Source: Spirosoma pollinicola
GTDB taxonomy: Bacteria; Bacteroidota; Bacteroidia; Cytophagales; Spirosomataceae
Direction: 5' to 3'
Length of the DNA: 64,000 nucleotides
Assembly (NCBI RefSeq): GCF_002831565.1
Contig: NZ_CP025096.1
Location: 5,124,609-5,188,608 of the forward strand
Part shown: in pieces, positions 32,825 through 41,092 of the stretch
Layout of the letters: every line of letters starts with the position of its first letter
Numbering within the stretch: the stretch's first letter is position 1
Translations under genes and position numbers: made by a program
The notes under the pieces: model-generated
What the model was told of the DNA's origin: nothing
The model's database searches: none
The model's input: only the letters and a program-made list of their open reading frames with translations

Positions 32825-33792
32825 TCAATACTTAGAGACAACACAATGACCGTGAGAAAATCGGTATTCTCGCAACTGTTCGATACTCCAGTGACCATAT
32901 TTCTCCAGTGCCTTCCTCAGATACTGTGGTAGAGCGAGTTTCCCTTTTACGCCATGGTTTACTTTGGACTGAGCGAATTTAGCCAGCTTAGCTGCTTCGC
33001 GCTCTACCCACTGTTGCCAGCGATCCGGGTGGGTTCTGTACAAATAAACGATCTCGACTTCGTTCTGAAAGGGACAGAACATACAATTACTTGGGTATGG
33101 AACCGGATATCCATACCCGGCAATGATGCGTTGGCAGGCGGCCCGGTCGTGGCCCAGTTCCAGGAGCGGATAGCGATGCTCAACGCACAGTTTCCGCCAT
33201 TTGGGGATATAGGCGGGACCGGTGTCGCCATCTTGAAACAGAACGTATTCATCCGGCTCGGCTGACGTTTTGGGGCCTGGATTAGCGACCCGGCTTTCCT
33301 CACCGGCGGCAAAACCGATCCAGCTGACCAGTTTACCAAAGTAATGGCGGTACTGGTAAAAAACGGAAGGGTCATTGCCATGGTATCCGTAATGATCTCG
33401 TAGCCACTGCGCCAGAAATCGATAGCTGACTTTAATCTTCAGATTATCGGTGCAGGATTTAGCAAAGGTTACGCCCATAATGTTGTTATTGCGCTCCATC
33501 TGATCCGTAAGGCTCTGCCAGGTTGCCCCGTGAAAGCCCATGTCCGGCGTCACGAACGTAAAATCAATCCCGACCGTTGGACACCATTGTTTTAGTCACG
33601 AAACGTATTCTTCTGTTTCCTGATATTCATTGCCGGTGTCAGTCATTAAAGCACAGAAATTAGATTTACCCAAAAACGTTTCCCGAAAACCTATATCATG
33701 CTGGCATAACATCAGTAACGCTACGGAGTCCTGACCCCCCCTACAAAGAGGACACGAGTCGGTAGATGAGGGTCAAATAGTCCAGCCATCAT
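32825..33792 (-). pseudogene. PAPS-reductase-family (PP-loop) gene with two disabling lesions
   Basis: The C-terminal 242 codons (from 33553 down) are open. Reading further upstream in the same frame gives the family's N-terminal half, interrupted by a TGA at 33596-33598, where a Trp (TGG) would fit (YVS-stop-LKQWC). A frame change follows in a run of seven G at 33735-33741: eight would restore the PP-loop GGGQDSVALL after RVLFV. The likely original start is the ATG at 33792. The intact part has a CMFCPFQN cysteine motif. The family activates substrates with ATP or reduces sulfur nucleotides; mobile-element members are of unknown role. An ACTTCAC box (32791-32797) still follows the stop. Confidence 0.8.
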
Positions 33793-33971
33793 ACGTGTTT
33801 GGGGTTATATATGAGGAGCATAAACGGTTTACCGGGTTTGTCAACAATCAGTTAGTGCCCTGCCCAAAGCAGCTATTTTCGCGGCTGTCATACGAATGGG
33901 CATAAGCACTGGCTTGGAGAAAGTGCAAAATTCAACTGGTAATCATAAACGCGAACGGATAGGGTTATACG

Positions 33972-34217
33972 TCAAGAAAAAACTGACATCTGCTGCGCCG
34001 TTTGATCCGTGTCCGTCGCCGTCCTGAGGACCATGAATACGTAGGGATCGGGTTTATCAAATGCCAGGGTGCCCTTCACAGGCATAAGCTCCAACTCAAC
34101 AAGGCCCGAAATTGATACCCGCCAGCCCTGCCGAGCACCCTGCTCCTGGTCACTAACCCTGCCCTGCTCTCCACCCTGCCGTAAATACTGACCCAGTGGG
34201 TTACTCCCCACTTTCAT
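33972..34217 (-). CDS. Hypothetical protein, 81 aa
   Basis: I take the ATG at 34217 (MKVGSNPLGQYLRQGG), because the longer frame begins only at a TTG inside the preceding small gene. Gln/Gly-rich N-terminus, then strands (WRVSISGLVELELMPVKG) and a short tail. No family recognised. It probably belongs with the 47-aa gene just upstream under module k. Confidence 0.45.
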   Translation of the reverse strand: MKVGSNPLGQYLRQGGEQGRVSDQEQGARQGWRVSISGLVELELMPVKGTLAFDKPDPYVFMVLRTATDTDQTAQQMSVFS

Positions 34218-34268
34218 CGGGCTACAACGCGGAAATTGACAGTTGATGTAGTTGATTCGATTGGTGAA

Positions 34269-34333
34269 CGGACCGCCGCTGCGGCCGTTCAATGAACACG
34301 TTTGGCTCGTCGGTCAACCGCAGCGGCGGTCCG
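34269..34333. repeat. Perfect 16-bp inverted repeat with 33-nt spacer
   Basis: Arms CGGACCGCCGCTGCGG (34269-34284) and its exact complement (34318-34333). It lies across the 3' end of the 47-aa gene and the gap after it. There is no T-run, so it is not a plain terminator. It may be an mRNA fold, a protein-binding site or an inverted-repeat boundary. Confidence 0.75.
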
Positions 34334-34432
34334 CTGATTACAAAAGGCTGGCATGACATCCAAAATCGCCTTTTGGAGTTTATTGGCGGGACTACCCGCG
34401 TGGGACTTACGAATAAAAAATTGAGTATCCAT
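34289..34432 (-). CDS. Small protein, 47 aa (too short for usual gene callers)
   Basis: ATG at 34432, stop at 34289. Basic C-terminus (AAAVDRRAKRVH). The only support is its placement: promoter module k puts its -7 box at 34487-34495, 54 bp upstream of the ATG, the same geometry as in the other modules. No homology recognised. The 16-bp inverted repeat overlaps its 3' end. Confidence 0.4.
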   Translation of the reverse strand: MDTQFFIRKSHAGSPANKLQKAILDVMPAFCNQRTAAAVDRRAKRVH

Positions 34433-34486
34433 GACCGTATAAGAGTTGCCGGGGCGGTGGCGTATGTTGGCTTACTTAAAAATACG

Positions 34487-34567
34487 GCTTTTATAGGACT
34501 CAACTCCTCATAAGGCTATTTTACTAGGCTATCAATCAGCATACGGATAAGCCTTTTCCCCTGTTAA
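34487..34567 (-). promoter_or_regulatory. Promoter module k (TTAACAGGGG ... TATAAAAGC)
   Basis: Upstream box at 34558-34567, -7-like box TATAAAAGC at 34487-34495; total 81 bp. This is the last copy before the IS630 fragment. Confidence 0.55.
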
Positions 34568-34608
34568 GTAATTGAGCAAATTTATCTTAGATTAACTACC
34601 TTAGGTTC

Positions 34609-34866
34609 ATGAGCCGCAAAGAAAAGCATATCGATCTAAACGAATCAGAACAAATAACTTTACGGGAAGGGGCAAAATATCATCCTAAACCTGAATTTAG
34701 AGAAAAATGTCGAGCTCTTTTGTTGAACCAAACTGGTGTGACCATCAAACAAATTGCCACTCATCTAGATGTCAATCATAATACGGTCGGAACATGGATA
34801 AACACCTGGGAAACAGCAGGCATTGTTGGCCTAAATCGAAAACTAGGCCAAGGGCGTAACCCCTAG
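34609..34866 (+). mobile_element. IS630-family transposase fragment (N-terminal helix-turn-helix only)
   Basis: 85 codons matching the N-terminal homeodomain-like part of IS630/Tc1-mariner transposases (EFREKCRALLLNQTGVTIKQ, IATHLDVNHNTVGTWINTWE, then GIVGLNRKLGQGRNP). A full transposase would continue for ~250 residues with the DDE domain, but a stop follows at once and the next gene begins on the other strand. This is a truncated remnant. Terminal inverted repeats were not found. Confidence 0.82.
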
Positions 34867-35132
34867 CTAGCTAGATTTTCATCACTATGTGGCTTGTGAG
34901 CGATGCTGTCATCGGTCAACAAAAGCCCGTCAGGTTCCTGAATTTGGCGGATTAGGGGTTTGACATGTTGCCATAGGGTCCGATTATCGCCTTGAAGTCG
35001 ATTGAGCAAATCCGTGACCGCATCGTGGCCAACTGCCCCGTCGGTTAAGCGGGAAAGTCCGGTAGCGGTGGTTTGTCCAAAGCTACTGAGTAGATAGTCG
35101 GTATAGAGATCAAGTGTAGTCTGCATACTCAA
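34863..35132 (-). CDS. Hypothetical protein, 89 aa
   Basis: Helical soluble protein (LDLYTDYLLSSFGQTTATGL, VTDLLNRLQGDNRTLW). The region resembles the short N-terminal segments that precede transposase DDE domains in some IS4/IS982-like proteins, but this is weak. Its 3' end touches the IS630 fragment, so it too may be truncated. Confidence 0.45.
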   Translation of the reverse strand: MSMQTTLDLYTDYLLSSFGQTTATGLSRLTDGAVGHDAVTDLLNRLQGDNRTLWQHVKPLIRQIQEPDGLLLTDDSIAHKPHSDENLAS

Positions 35133-35265
35133 ATTTAAACCAACCGCCCAGAAGGTGGCGTAACATCAGTTACTAAAAAGAGGCATTTAAAAAGAAATTG
35201 ATCAGGGGTAGAAGGAAGGGCCTCTTTCTAAGCGATCTGTCAAGTTGCTTTTGGAAGGTAATGTA

Positions 35266-36633
35266 TTACAAACTAATGGGCTCATCTATCGTTGGCAGAT
35301 AAACTTGAAATGTTGCGCCTAGCCCAGGCTGGCTGATGGCCGTAATGGCCCCTCCATGATTGATGGCGACTTTCTCACAGATAGCCAACCCGATACCCGT
35401 ACCAGAAAACTCGCTCCTGGAGTGCAGGCGTTGAAAAACCTGAAACACACGATCCAGGTATTTACTATCAAAACCGATACCATTGTCGGTTACCTCGATC
35501 CGATGGTACATGGCTACTTTGCGGGCAGGCTTGACTGATGCAGGCAATGCCGTCGCCGGTGTGATTTGAGCCCTTATCTGGATATGAGTCGGCACATCTT
35601 GCTGACGAAACTTCAACGCATTGCTCAGTAAATTCTGAAAAAGCTGGCCTAGTTGCCCGAAATCGCCATGTACGACCGGAAGGAGATCAATTTCGATGTG
35701 AGCACCAGCTTCCCGAATTGGAATCTCCAAATCTTGCAAGGCGGTATTGATGACCTGATTCAACGGCACAGACGAGGTGGCTTCCTGTCGGGTCGATATT
35801 CGGGAGAAGGTTAATAAATCTTTAATCAGACCCGACATTCGTCTGGCTGCTGTCTGCATCCGTACTACAAGATCAGCGCCTTTGCCTAACTCAACGGCAT
35901 GTTGTGCCTGAAGTAAATCCCCGAAGGATTGAATTTTACGCAAAGGCTCCTGCAAGTCATGGCTGGCAATGTAGGCGAACTGTTGCAGATTGGCGTTTGA
36001 GCGTTGCAGGTCGTAGATCGTTTCCTGCAGTTGGCGGGTACGTTCCTGAACCTGTTGCTCCAGCGTATCCGATAAATTTCGATACTGGCTTTCACTTTTT
36101 TCAACCTGCTGTCGGGCAAGCTCCTTTTCAGCTACTTCCAGCTGACTTTGCTCAAGCAATTCTATTTGTTGCAGATGAAAGGAAATCAAATCCGTGAATA
36201 AACGGAACATTCCAATAATCTTTGGATTTTCGAGCTGTGCAGGTCTGGGATCGATGGCGCAAAGGGTTCCGAAAAAGCCCCCTGTTTTCAGAATAATCGG
36301 AAAGGAAATGTAGCTCTGAAACCCATACATCAACGGAGTGGGATGCTTACAGAACGTATCACTTTCCCGAACGTGGTCAATAACGATAGCCTGATGCGAA
36401 TCCCGAATCTCATTACAAATCGTGGTTTCAACTTTTAATTCACCACCAGGAATCAAGCCAAATTGAATATCATCGCGGACACTACAGGCAATCCACCTAT
36501 CCTCTGTGACACGGGCCAATGCGGCAAATCCCATTCCAGTTACCTGGCACACTACGTCGAGTAATGTAGTGATCAGGGGTATCTTGTTAACCCGTTCAAT
36601 GTCCTTCGCAAAATCAACGTTTACAGTACTCAT
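35266..36633 (-). CDS. GAF-domain sensor histidine kinase
   Basis: 455 residues: a GAF domain (about 20-165), a coiled coil (about 165-215, EQQVQERTRQLQETIYDLQR), HisKA with the phosphoacceptor region ASHDLQEPLRKI, and a HATPase_c domain with N box (NLLSNALKFRQ), DNGIGF and GTGIGLAI. There are no transmembrane helices, so it is a cytosolic sensor, as in the phytochrome-like kinases common in Cytophagales. No cognate response regulator lies beside it. The single-domain response regulator at 47538-47963 is about 11 kb away and could be unrelated. Confidence 0.9.
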   Translation of the reverse strand: MSTVNVDFAKDIERVNKIPLITTLLDVVCQVTGMGFAALARVTEDRWIACSVRDDIQFGLIPGGELKVETTICNEIRDSHQAIVIDHVRESDTFCKHPTPLMYGFQSYISFPIILKTGGFFGTLCAIDPRPAQLENPKIIGMFRLFTDLISFHLQQIELLEQSQLEVAEKELARQQVEKSESQYRNLSDTLEQQVQERTRQLQETIYDLQRSNANLQQFAYIASHDLQEPLRKIQSFGDLLQAQHAVELGKGADLVVRMQTAARRMSGLIKDLLTFSRISTRQEATSSVPLNQVINTALQDLEIPIREAGAHIEIDLLPVVHGDFGQLGQLFQNLLSNALKFRQQDVPTHIQIRAQITPATALPASVKPARKVAMYHRIEVTDNGIGFDSKYLDRVFQVFQRLHSRSEFSGTGIGLAICEKVAINHGGAITAISQPGLGATFQVYLPTIDEPISL

Positions 36634-36827
36634 GCATTCGATGGATTGATAACCAAAGATATGCGTTTTGATGGCCCAAAATTAGATTTATGCACGTTTA
36701 GCGCCCGAATATATCCTGTTAGAATCACCTATACATCTTAAGTCGTTTTTAGTATACGCTTCTCCATTTATATAGTATCAGCAAGCCTGGAAAAGCAGAA
36801 AAAACCTACGAAATTCACACATACGGT

Positions 36828-37007
36828 CTAGTTTTGGCACCGTTGCCTGGCCATTTTTACTAGGGCCTCGTGTGTTGCATTCTGATTAAGCACTTCGATT
36901 GCCTGGTGGATTGAGCTCAACTGCTGACCTGGAGTAAGTTTTAAGCGTCGGGCTACTGAAGGATAAACATCAAGAGAAATCTTATCGTAATAGACTGTAA
37001 CTGGCAT
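36828..37007 (-). CDS. Small protein, 59 aa
   Basis: An uninterrupted frame from ATG 37007 to TAG 36828. The sequence has ordinary codon use and a balanced composition (YYDKISLDVYPSVARRLKL, then a helix with IHQAIEVLNQNATHEALV). No homology recognised. It lies in a gap that otherwise lacks genes, upstream of the histidine kinase, with its own short 5' region. Confidence 0.5.
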   Translation of the reverse strand: MPVTVYYDKISLDVYPSVARRLKLTPGQQLSSIHQAIEVLNQNATHEALVKMARQRCQN

Positions 37008-37398
37008 ATGGATTAGACAATAACTATTCTACTATATAGACTTTGATTCATTAGGTATGTCACTATCAATGCCAGTAAACTCCGGCTAGCCGGTAAGTTA
37101 ATGGCGACCATCTAAATGACTTGGTATCTGACCGTTTGGGCCTTCATCAACTGGGGGCGAAGGTATCAAAGGGGATGCCCATGTCGGTAGAACTGGTTGA
37201 TTCCGACTTACGTGTGTATATCCGATTGAGCCTTCGCGAGGTCATAATAGATAAAGACCGGTTGCATCAAACAGCAGCATTTACCGATATTCGCTCAGGA
37301 TGCTGTGAATTTGTATCTGCGCCCGGCATAGGTTAAACCAAATCCGGACTGCGGCTGCCCATTACCAGCTAATACCTGACAGAAGCAACCCTATTATT
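37008..37398. other. Intergenic region before the S41 peptidase gene
   Basis: Holds a 71-codon open frame (37121-37336, +) with plausible but weak coding look (KGMPMSVELVDSDLRVYI). I do not call it as a gene. No hairpins or repeats were noticed. Confidence 0.4.
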
Positions 37399-39705
37399 AT
37401 GCACCAGTTTTATCAACGTTTACCGATCCTTTTTCTATTAATGGCGGTCTTGCTGACCCTGTCAGGCACGGCTCAGATCATCACCTACACACCCGCGCAA
37501 GTAGAGCGAGTAGCTAAACTCTCGGAGTTGTACGGCCACATGAAATTTTTTCATCCTTACTTGGGATACAAGCCTATCAACTGGGACTCGGCTTTTGCCG
37601 TAGCTGCCCCACGCGTTGCCCTGGCCAAAACCGATGCTGAAACCGTTGTTGCTATCCGGCAACTGCTAGCCGTACTGAACGACGATGCAACGACCGTCAC
37701 ACAGAAAGAAAAGTCTACCGCCCGAACCTTCACGGCTGCGGATTCGATGAAGATCTACCTGACGCCAGACAGTGTATTGGTGTTCAAGGCAAACGGATAT
37801 GCCGGGGCGGAGGATTACGATGTTCCGCTGGAGAAACTGAGTTCGTTTGTGGATATGCTCCCCAAAGCCAAAGCCATTCTGCTGGATTTGCGGGGGAAAG
37901 AATTGCCTTCGAATGAGCAGATTGACTATTTTCAGTATGGGCTTAGTTACGTTGGTGTGGAGCGGCTTCTTTCGGCTGAACCGTATGCGACGGCGGGTAG
38001 CCGAATGCGGAATTACAGTGGATTCGTTCCCGAAGGTGGTGGTGGAAGTGGAGGCTACTGGTCGGCATTTTATACAGTTAGCGGCCAGATAGTACTGCCC
38101 CGGAAGAGCGCAGTAAACCGTCCGCTGGCAATCCTGAGTAACAGGAACGCCATCCTGTCACCAGCGCTTTTTGCCCTGCGCACCCGTCCGCACGTCCAGT
38201 TTTATGCCACCGAACCCCTGTCGGATGCACAACTGGCCCGAACAACGACATTCCCTTTCAGTGAAACCATCGACGTTCGCTTCCGTACCGGTGAGGTCGT
38301 CAATACCGATGGAAGTCTGGGCGTAACGGGCACTTTGCTAATTCCTGCCGCAACAAACCAGTCCGGCGGTTCCGCTGATGCCGCAGAAGCCTACGTGCTG
38401 GGGCAATTACGTACGGCAAAGACGCAGCCGATGACGACCCCGCCAACGACCCCGGCAGCTTTACCTGTAACGCCCCCGCCAACGGTATATCCAGCCGGCA
38501 AATACCCATCCCTGGGGTACAGATTACTGGCCGGTGCCAAAATCTGGTCGGTTATCCATTACTTCCACGCCTATAAAGACCTGATGCCTACAAATTGGGA
38601 TGCCAACCTGCGAACGGCTATCGGGGAGTTAGCCGCAGCGTCGGATTCAACCCAATATGCGCTGGCTATTGCTCATTTTTATCGCACGATTCAGGACGGT
38701 CATGGGTTTATCAGTGCCTCACCCCTGCGCTATTATGCCGGAGATGGCGGGGTGCTCATTGATATTCAGTTCGTCGAGAATAAGCCTGTTATTACCCGCG
38801 TCTATGCCGATTCGGTTGCCGCCAAAGGCATTCGGACGGGCGACATTATTACCGAAGTCAACGGTGAAAAAATAGCTAGCAGAATTGCCCGGATGGCGGC
38901 CATTCAACCGGCATCGAACGAGTGGACCCGGCTGCATTACGTGCGTAACCGATTGTTGCGCAGCCCGGTGGGTACGCCCATCCGCCTGAAGTTGCTGGGT
39001 GCCGATGGGCGGGAGAAAACCGTTTTGCTCACTAGTCAGCCAGCCAGCCAATTAACTACGCCCCCCGATACATCAGCTCACTTCCGACAACTGGCTGGGG
39101 GTATTGGCTATGTAGATATGGGCCGACTGCAAACCAGGGATGTCGACCGGATGTTCGACGCGTTCAAACAAACGAAAGCCATTATTTTTGATGTGCGAAA
39201 TTATCCGCAGGGGACTGCCTGGGCCATTGCCCCCCGACTGACCAATAAGCGTGAGGTTGTAGGCGCTCGTTTTTCCCGTTATTCGCCAAACGAGCCGGAT
39301 TTCGCCAACGGGGAGGCTGCCGGGTCGGTTCAAAAATACTTCTTTGACCAGCGTTTACCCGCTAACACCGGCAAGTCGGTCTATACCGGTAAGACGGTTA
39401 TGCTCATGGATGAGCGTACCCAGAGCCAGGCTGAGCATACGGGCCTGTTTTTTGAAGCTGCCAACGGTACGGAATTTATTGGTAGCCCCACTGCCGGAGC
39501 TAATGGTGATGTAACGAACTTCTTTATTCCCGGTGCTATAAGCCTGACGTTTAGCGGGCAAGACGTTCGCCATGCGGATGGACGTCAACTGCAGCAGGTG
39601 GGTTTACAGCCCAGGATTCTCGTTCGGCCAACGATCAAGGGCATTCGGATGGGTAAAGACGAGGTACTGGAGCGGGCGGTGCAGTATTTGAATACGGGGA
39701 AGTGA
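37399..39705 (+). CDS. Exported S41-family peptidase
   Basis: 768 residues. Signal peptide (about 1-24, SGTAQ), an N-terminal helical region (LSELYGHMKFFHPYLGY), a first partial S41-like core, a second helical repeat (SVIHYFHAYKDLMPTNWD), a PDZ-like segment around 460-510 (IRTGDIITEVNGEKI), and a complete S41 core from ~560. The nucleophile Ser would be in ERTQSQAEHTG. It appears to be a tandem duplication of the same architecture. Such periplasmic peptidases are numerous in Bacteroidota; substrates are unknown. It is a single-gene unit. Confidence 0.82.
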   Translation: MHQFYQRLPILFLLMAVLLTLSGTAQIITYTPAQVERVAKLSELYGHMKFFHPYLGYKPINWDSAFAVAAPRVALAKTDAETVVAIRQLLAVLNDDATTVTQKEKSTARTFTAADSMKIYLTPDSVLVFKANGYAGAEDYDVPLEKLSSFVDMLPKAKAILLDLRGKELPSNEQIDYFQYGLSYVGVERLLSAEPYATAGSRMRNYSGFVPEGGGGSGGYWSAFYTVSGQIVLPRKSAVNRPLAILSNRNAILSPALFALRTRPHVQFYATEPLSDAQLARTTTFPFSETIDVRFRTGEVVNTDGSLGVTGTLLIPAATNQSGGSADAAEAYVLGQLRTAKTQPMTTPPTTPAALPVTPPPTVYPAGKYPSLGYRLLAGAKIWSVIHYFHAYKDLMPTNWDANLRTAIGELAAASDSTQYALAIAHFYRTIQDGHGFISASPLRYYAGDGGVLIDIQFVENKPVITRVYADSVAAKGIRTGDIITEVNGEKIASRIARMAAIQPASNEWTRLHYVRNRLLRSPVGTPIRLKLLGADGREKTVLLTSQPASQLTTPPDTSAHFRQLAGGIGYVDMGRLQTRDVDRMFDAFKQTKAIIFDVRNYPQGTAWAIAPRLTNKREVVGARFSRYSPNEPDFANGEAAGSVQKYFFDQRLPANTGKSVYTGKTVMLMDERTQSQAEHTGLFFEAANGTEFIGSPTAGANGDVTNFFIPGAISLTFSGQDVRHADGRQLQQVGLQPRILVRPTIKGIRMGKDEVLERAVQYLNTGK

Positions 39706-40033
39706 CCTTCAGCCATACTTAAGTCATCTCCCCGCTGACAGAGTTGCCATCTAATAGCTAAACCAACGGTTGATGAACGAGATATTTTGCAGTGCCGAGG
39801 CAGTTTACTAGGGACCGACTACACCTTACCCGCTGCCATGCGAAGCAGCTCGGGAAATTCAGCTTTTTCGAAGCATGGTTTCAGTTTACTCGTTTGGGCC
39901 GATGAAGACTCAACTATCAGGAATAGCAGGATCAGGAACGTACCAATTGTTCGTATGCGAAGACCATTAATTTCCTGAATACTATGTATGGACACGGTAG
40001 TTAACGGGTAGCACAGCCTGATCTCATAAAGAT
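39706..40033. other. Intergenic region, no gene seen
   Basis: Between the S41 peptidase (+) and the TerB-like gene (-), a convergent gap. No convincing open frame, hairpin with a T-run, or repeat was found. Confidence 0.4.
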
Positions 40034-40387
40034 TCAGAGTGGCTGAATATCCCGCCAGAATGTACGAATGAACAATAATTCCGCAGGGGACATACCCTCA
40101 TGGGACCGGGCTACCCGCAATAAAATTGTCACGAATCGCCTTTTGGTACGTTCGGTGAGTTCGGCCCGCTTGTCGATCAGGCGACGCATGCCAAAGGCAT
40201 AGGCATCCTCGGCCGATTCCTGAACGCTTTCCCGCAAAAAGTACCCGCTCAATGCCAATGCGCTGTGGGGACCTTCTGACAGGAGAAATTGGGCGATCTG
40301 TGTTTCCTCCTTCTGGACGTGGCCATCCAGTTTGGACAGGGCGTAAACGATACTCCCAAAGCCCAGCGATATCTCGGGTGAATACAT
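40034..40387 (-). CDS. TerB-like protein
   Basis: 117-residue all-helical protein with the TerB/DjlA-type pattern YALSKLDGHVQKEETQIAQF and MSPAELLFIRTFWRDI. TerB domains bind metal and associate with tellurite or stress-response proteins; single-domain versions such as this are of unknown role. It is a lone gene, near the two-component system. Confidence 0.6.
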   Translation of the reverse strand: MYSPEISLGFGSIVYALSKLDGHVQKEETQIAQFLLSEGPHSALALSGYFLRESVQESAEDAYAFGMRRLIDKRAELTERTKRRFVTILLRVARSHEGMSPAELLFIRTFWRDIQPL

Positions 40388-40465
40388 AAGGCATATATCA
40401 TTTATATAGCGAATAGCGTAGCCAGGTCATATCCCGGCTTACGCTACTTCCTGACGTCTTGTCGA

Positions 40466-40855
40466 TTATTGTCCGCTATTCACCGATTGACGAAGCACTC
40501 GATCCGCTACAACAGAATCCGTTTGTGGCGTTGGTTTGCTAACACTAACCCGTTGTATTTTGTAATTTCGGACGGCAACGTCCATATCAGGGGTATGCGG
40601 CACCACTACGCCACCCATGGATGCGGCACCCGGAACCGGATGCTTATAGTTGGCCAAAGGCCCCGTACTGAGTCCGGGTGTTTGAACCACAACACCCGAT
40701 GGTTTTTCCCACTGCCGGGCAGCGGTTGATTTGTTGGGGTGCTTATAGTTGTGCGTTGAATAGGTATGATCTTTCCGCAGTTTACGATTATCCTGGGCTG
40801 AGGCCGTCAGAACCAGAAGGCTGCTAAAGGCTAAGACAAACAGGTATGTTTTCAT
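40466..40855 (-). CDS. Exported hypothetical protein, 129 aa
   Basis: Signal peptide (1-20, LVLTASAQ) followed by a polar, probably disordered sequence with a repeated N-Y-K-H-P motif (HNYKHPNKS, LANYKHPVP) and GVVV(Q/P) repeats. Upstream, at 40947-40990, lie four 11-bp-spaced TTAGA boxes, so it probably belongs to the regulon of the response regulator at 42451-43146. Function unknown. Confidence 0.65.
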   Translation of the reverse strand: MKTYLFVLAFSSLLVLTASAQDNRKLRKDHTYSTHNYKHPNKSTAARQWEKPSGVVVQTPGLSTGPLANYKHPVPGAASMGGVVVPHTPDMDVAVRNYKIQRVSVSKPTPQTDSVVADRVLRQSVNSGQ

Positions 40856-40946
40856 GGCTTTTCTTATTGTTTACGTACTGTACCAGTCTGGAATGTGACG
40901 TTAATAGTCTATCCGCTGATTGACTCTACAAAGGTCACACACCGGC

Positions 40947-40990
40947 GTTAAGCTCGAGTTAGAGCCACATTAGAACGGCATTAGAAATGC
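40947..40990. promoter_or_regulatory. Four 11-bp direct-repeat TTAGAA boxes (response-regulator site)
   Basis: Units GTTAAGCTCGA, GTTAGAGCCAC, ATTAGAACGGC and ATTAGAAATGC follow each other at exactly 11 bp. They lie 92-135 bp upstream of the 129-aa exported protein gene and also after the end of the histidine kinase gene. Confidence 0.65.
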
Positions 40991-41092
40991 AGTTGGGTCC
41001 TTACAGAGGCAAAATGGCGTAGAGGTAACCGCACATTTACCGATGAGCGATGAGGCTGCGTATCCGAAACAGCAAGAAAGGAATTGAGGGAA

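Noticed and set aside
18962..34567. ATAACAGGGG boxes as integron attC sites
   Set aside because: They contain GTTAT on the reverse strand but lack paired R/L boxes and the long imperfect palindrome of attC, and no integron integrase is visible.
37121..37336. 71-codon frame before the S41 peptidase gene
   Set aside because: No family, no clear upstream signal; evidence too weak to call.
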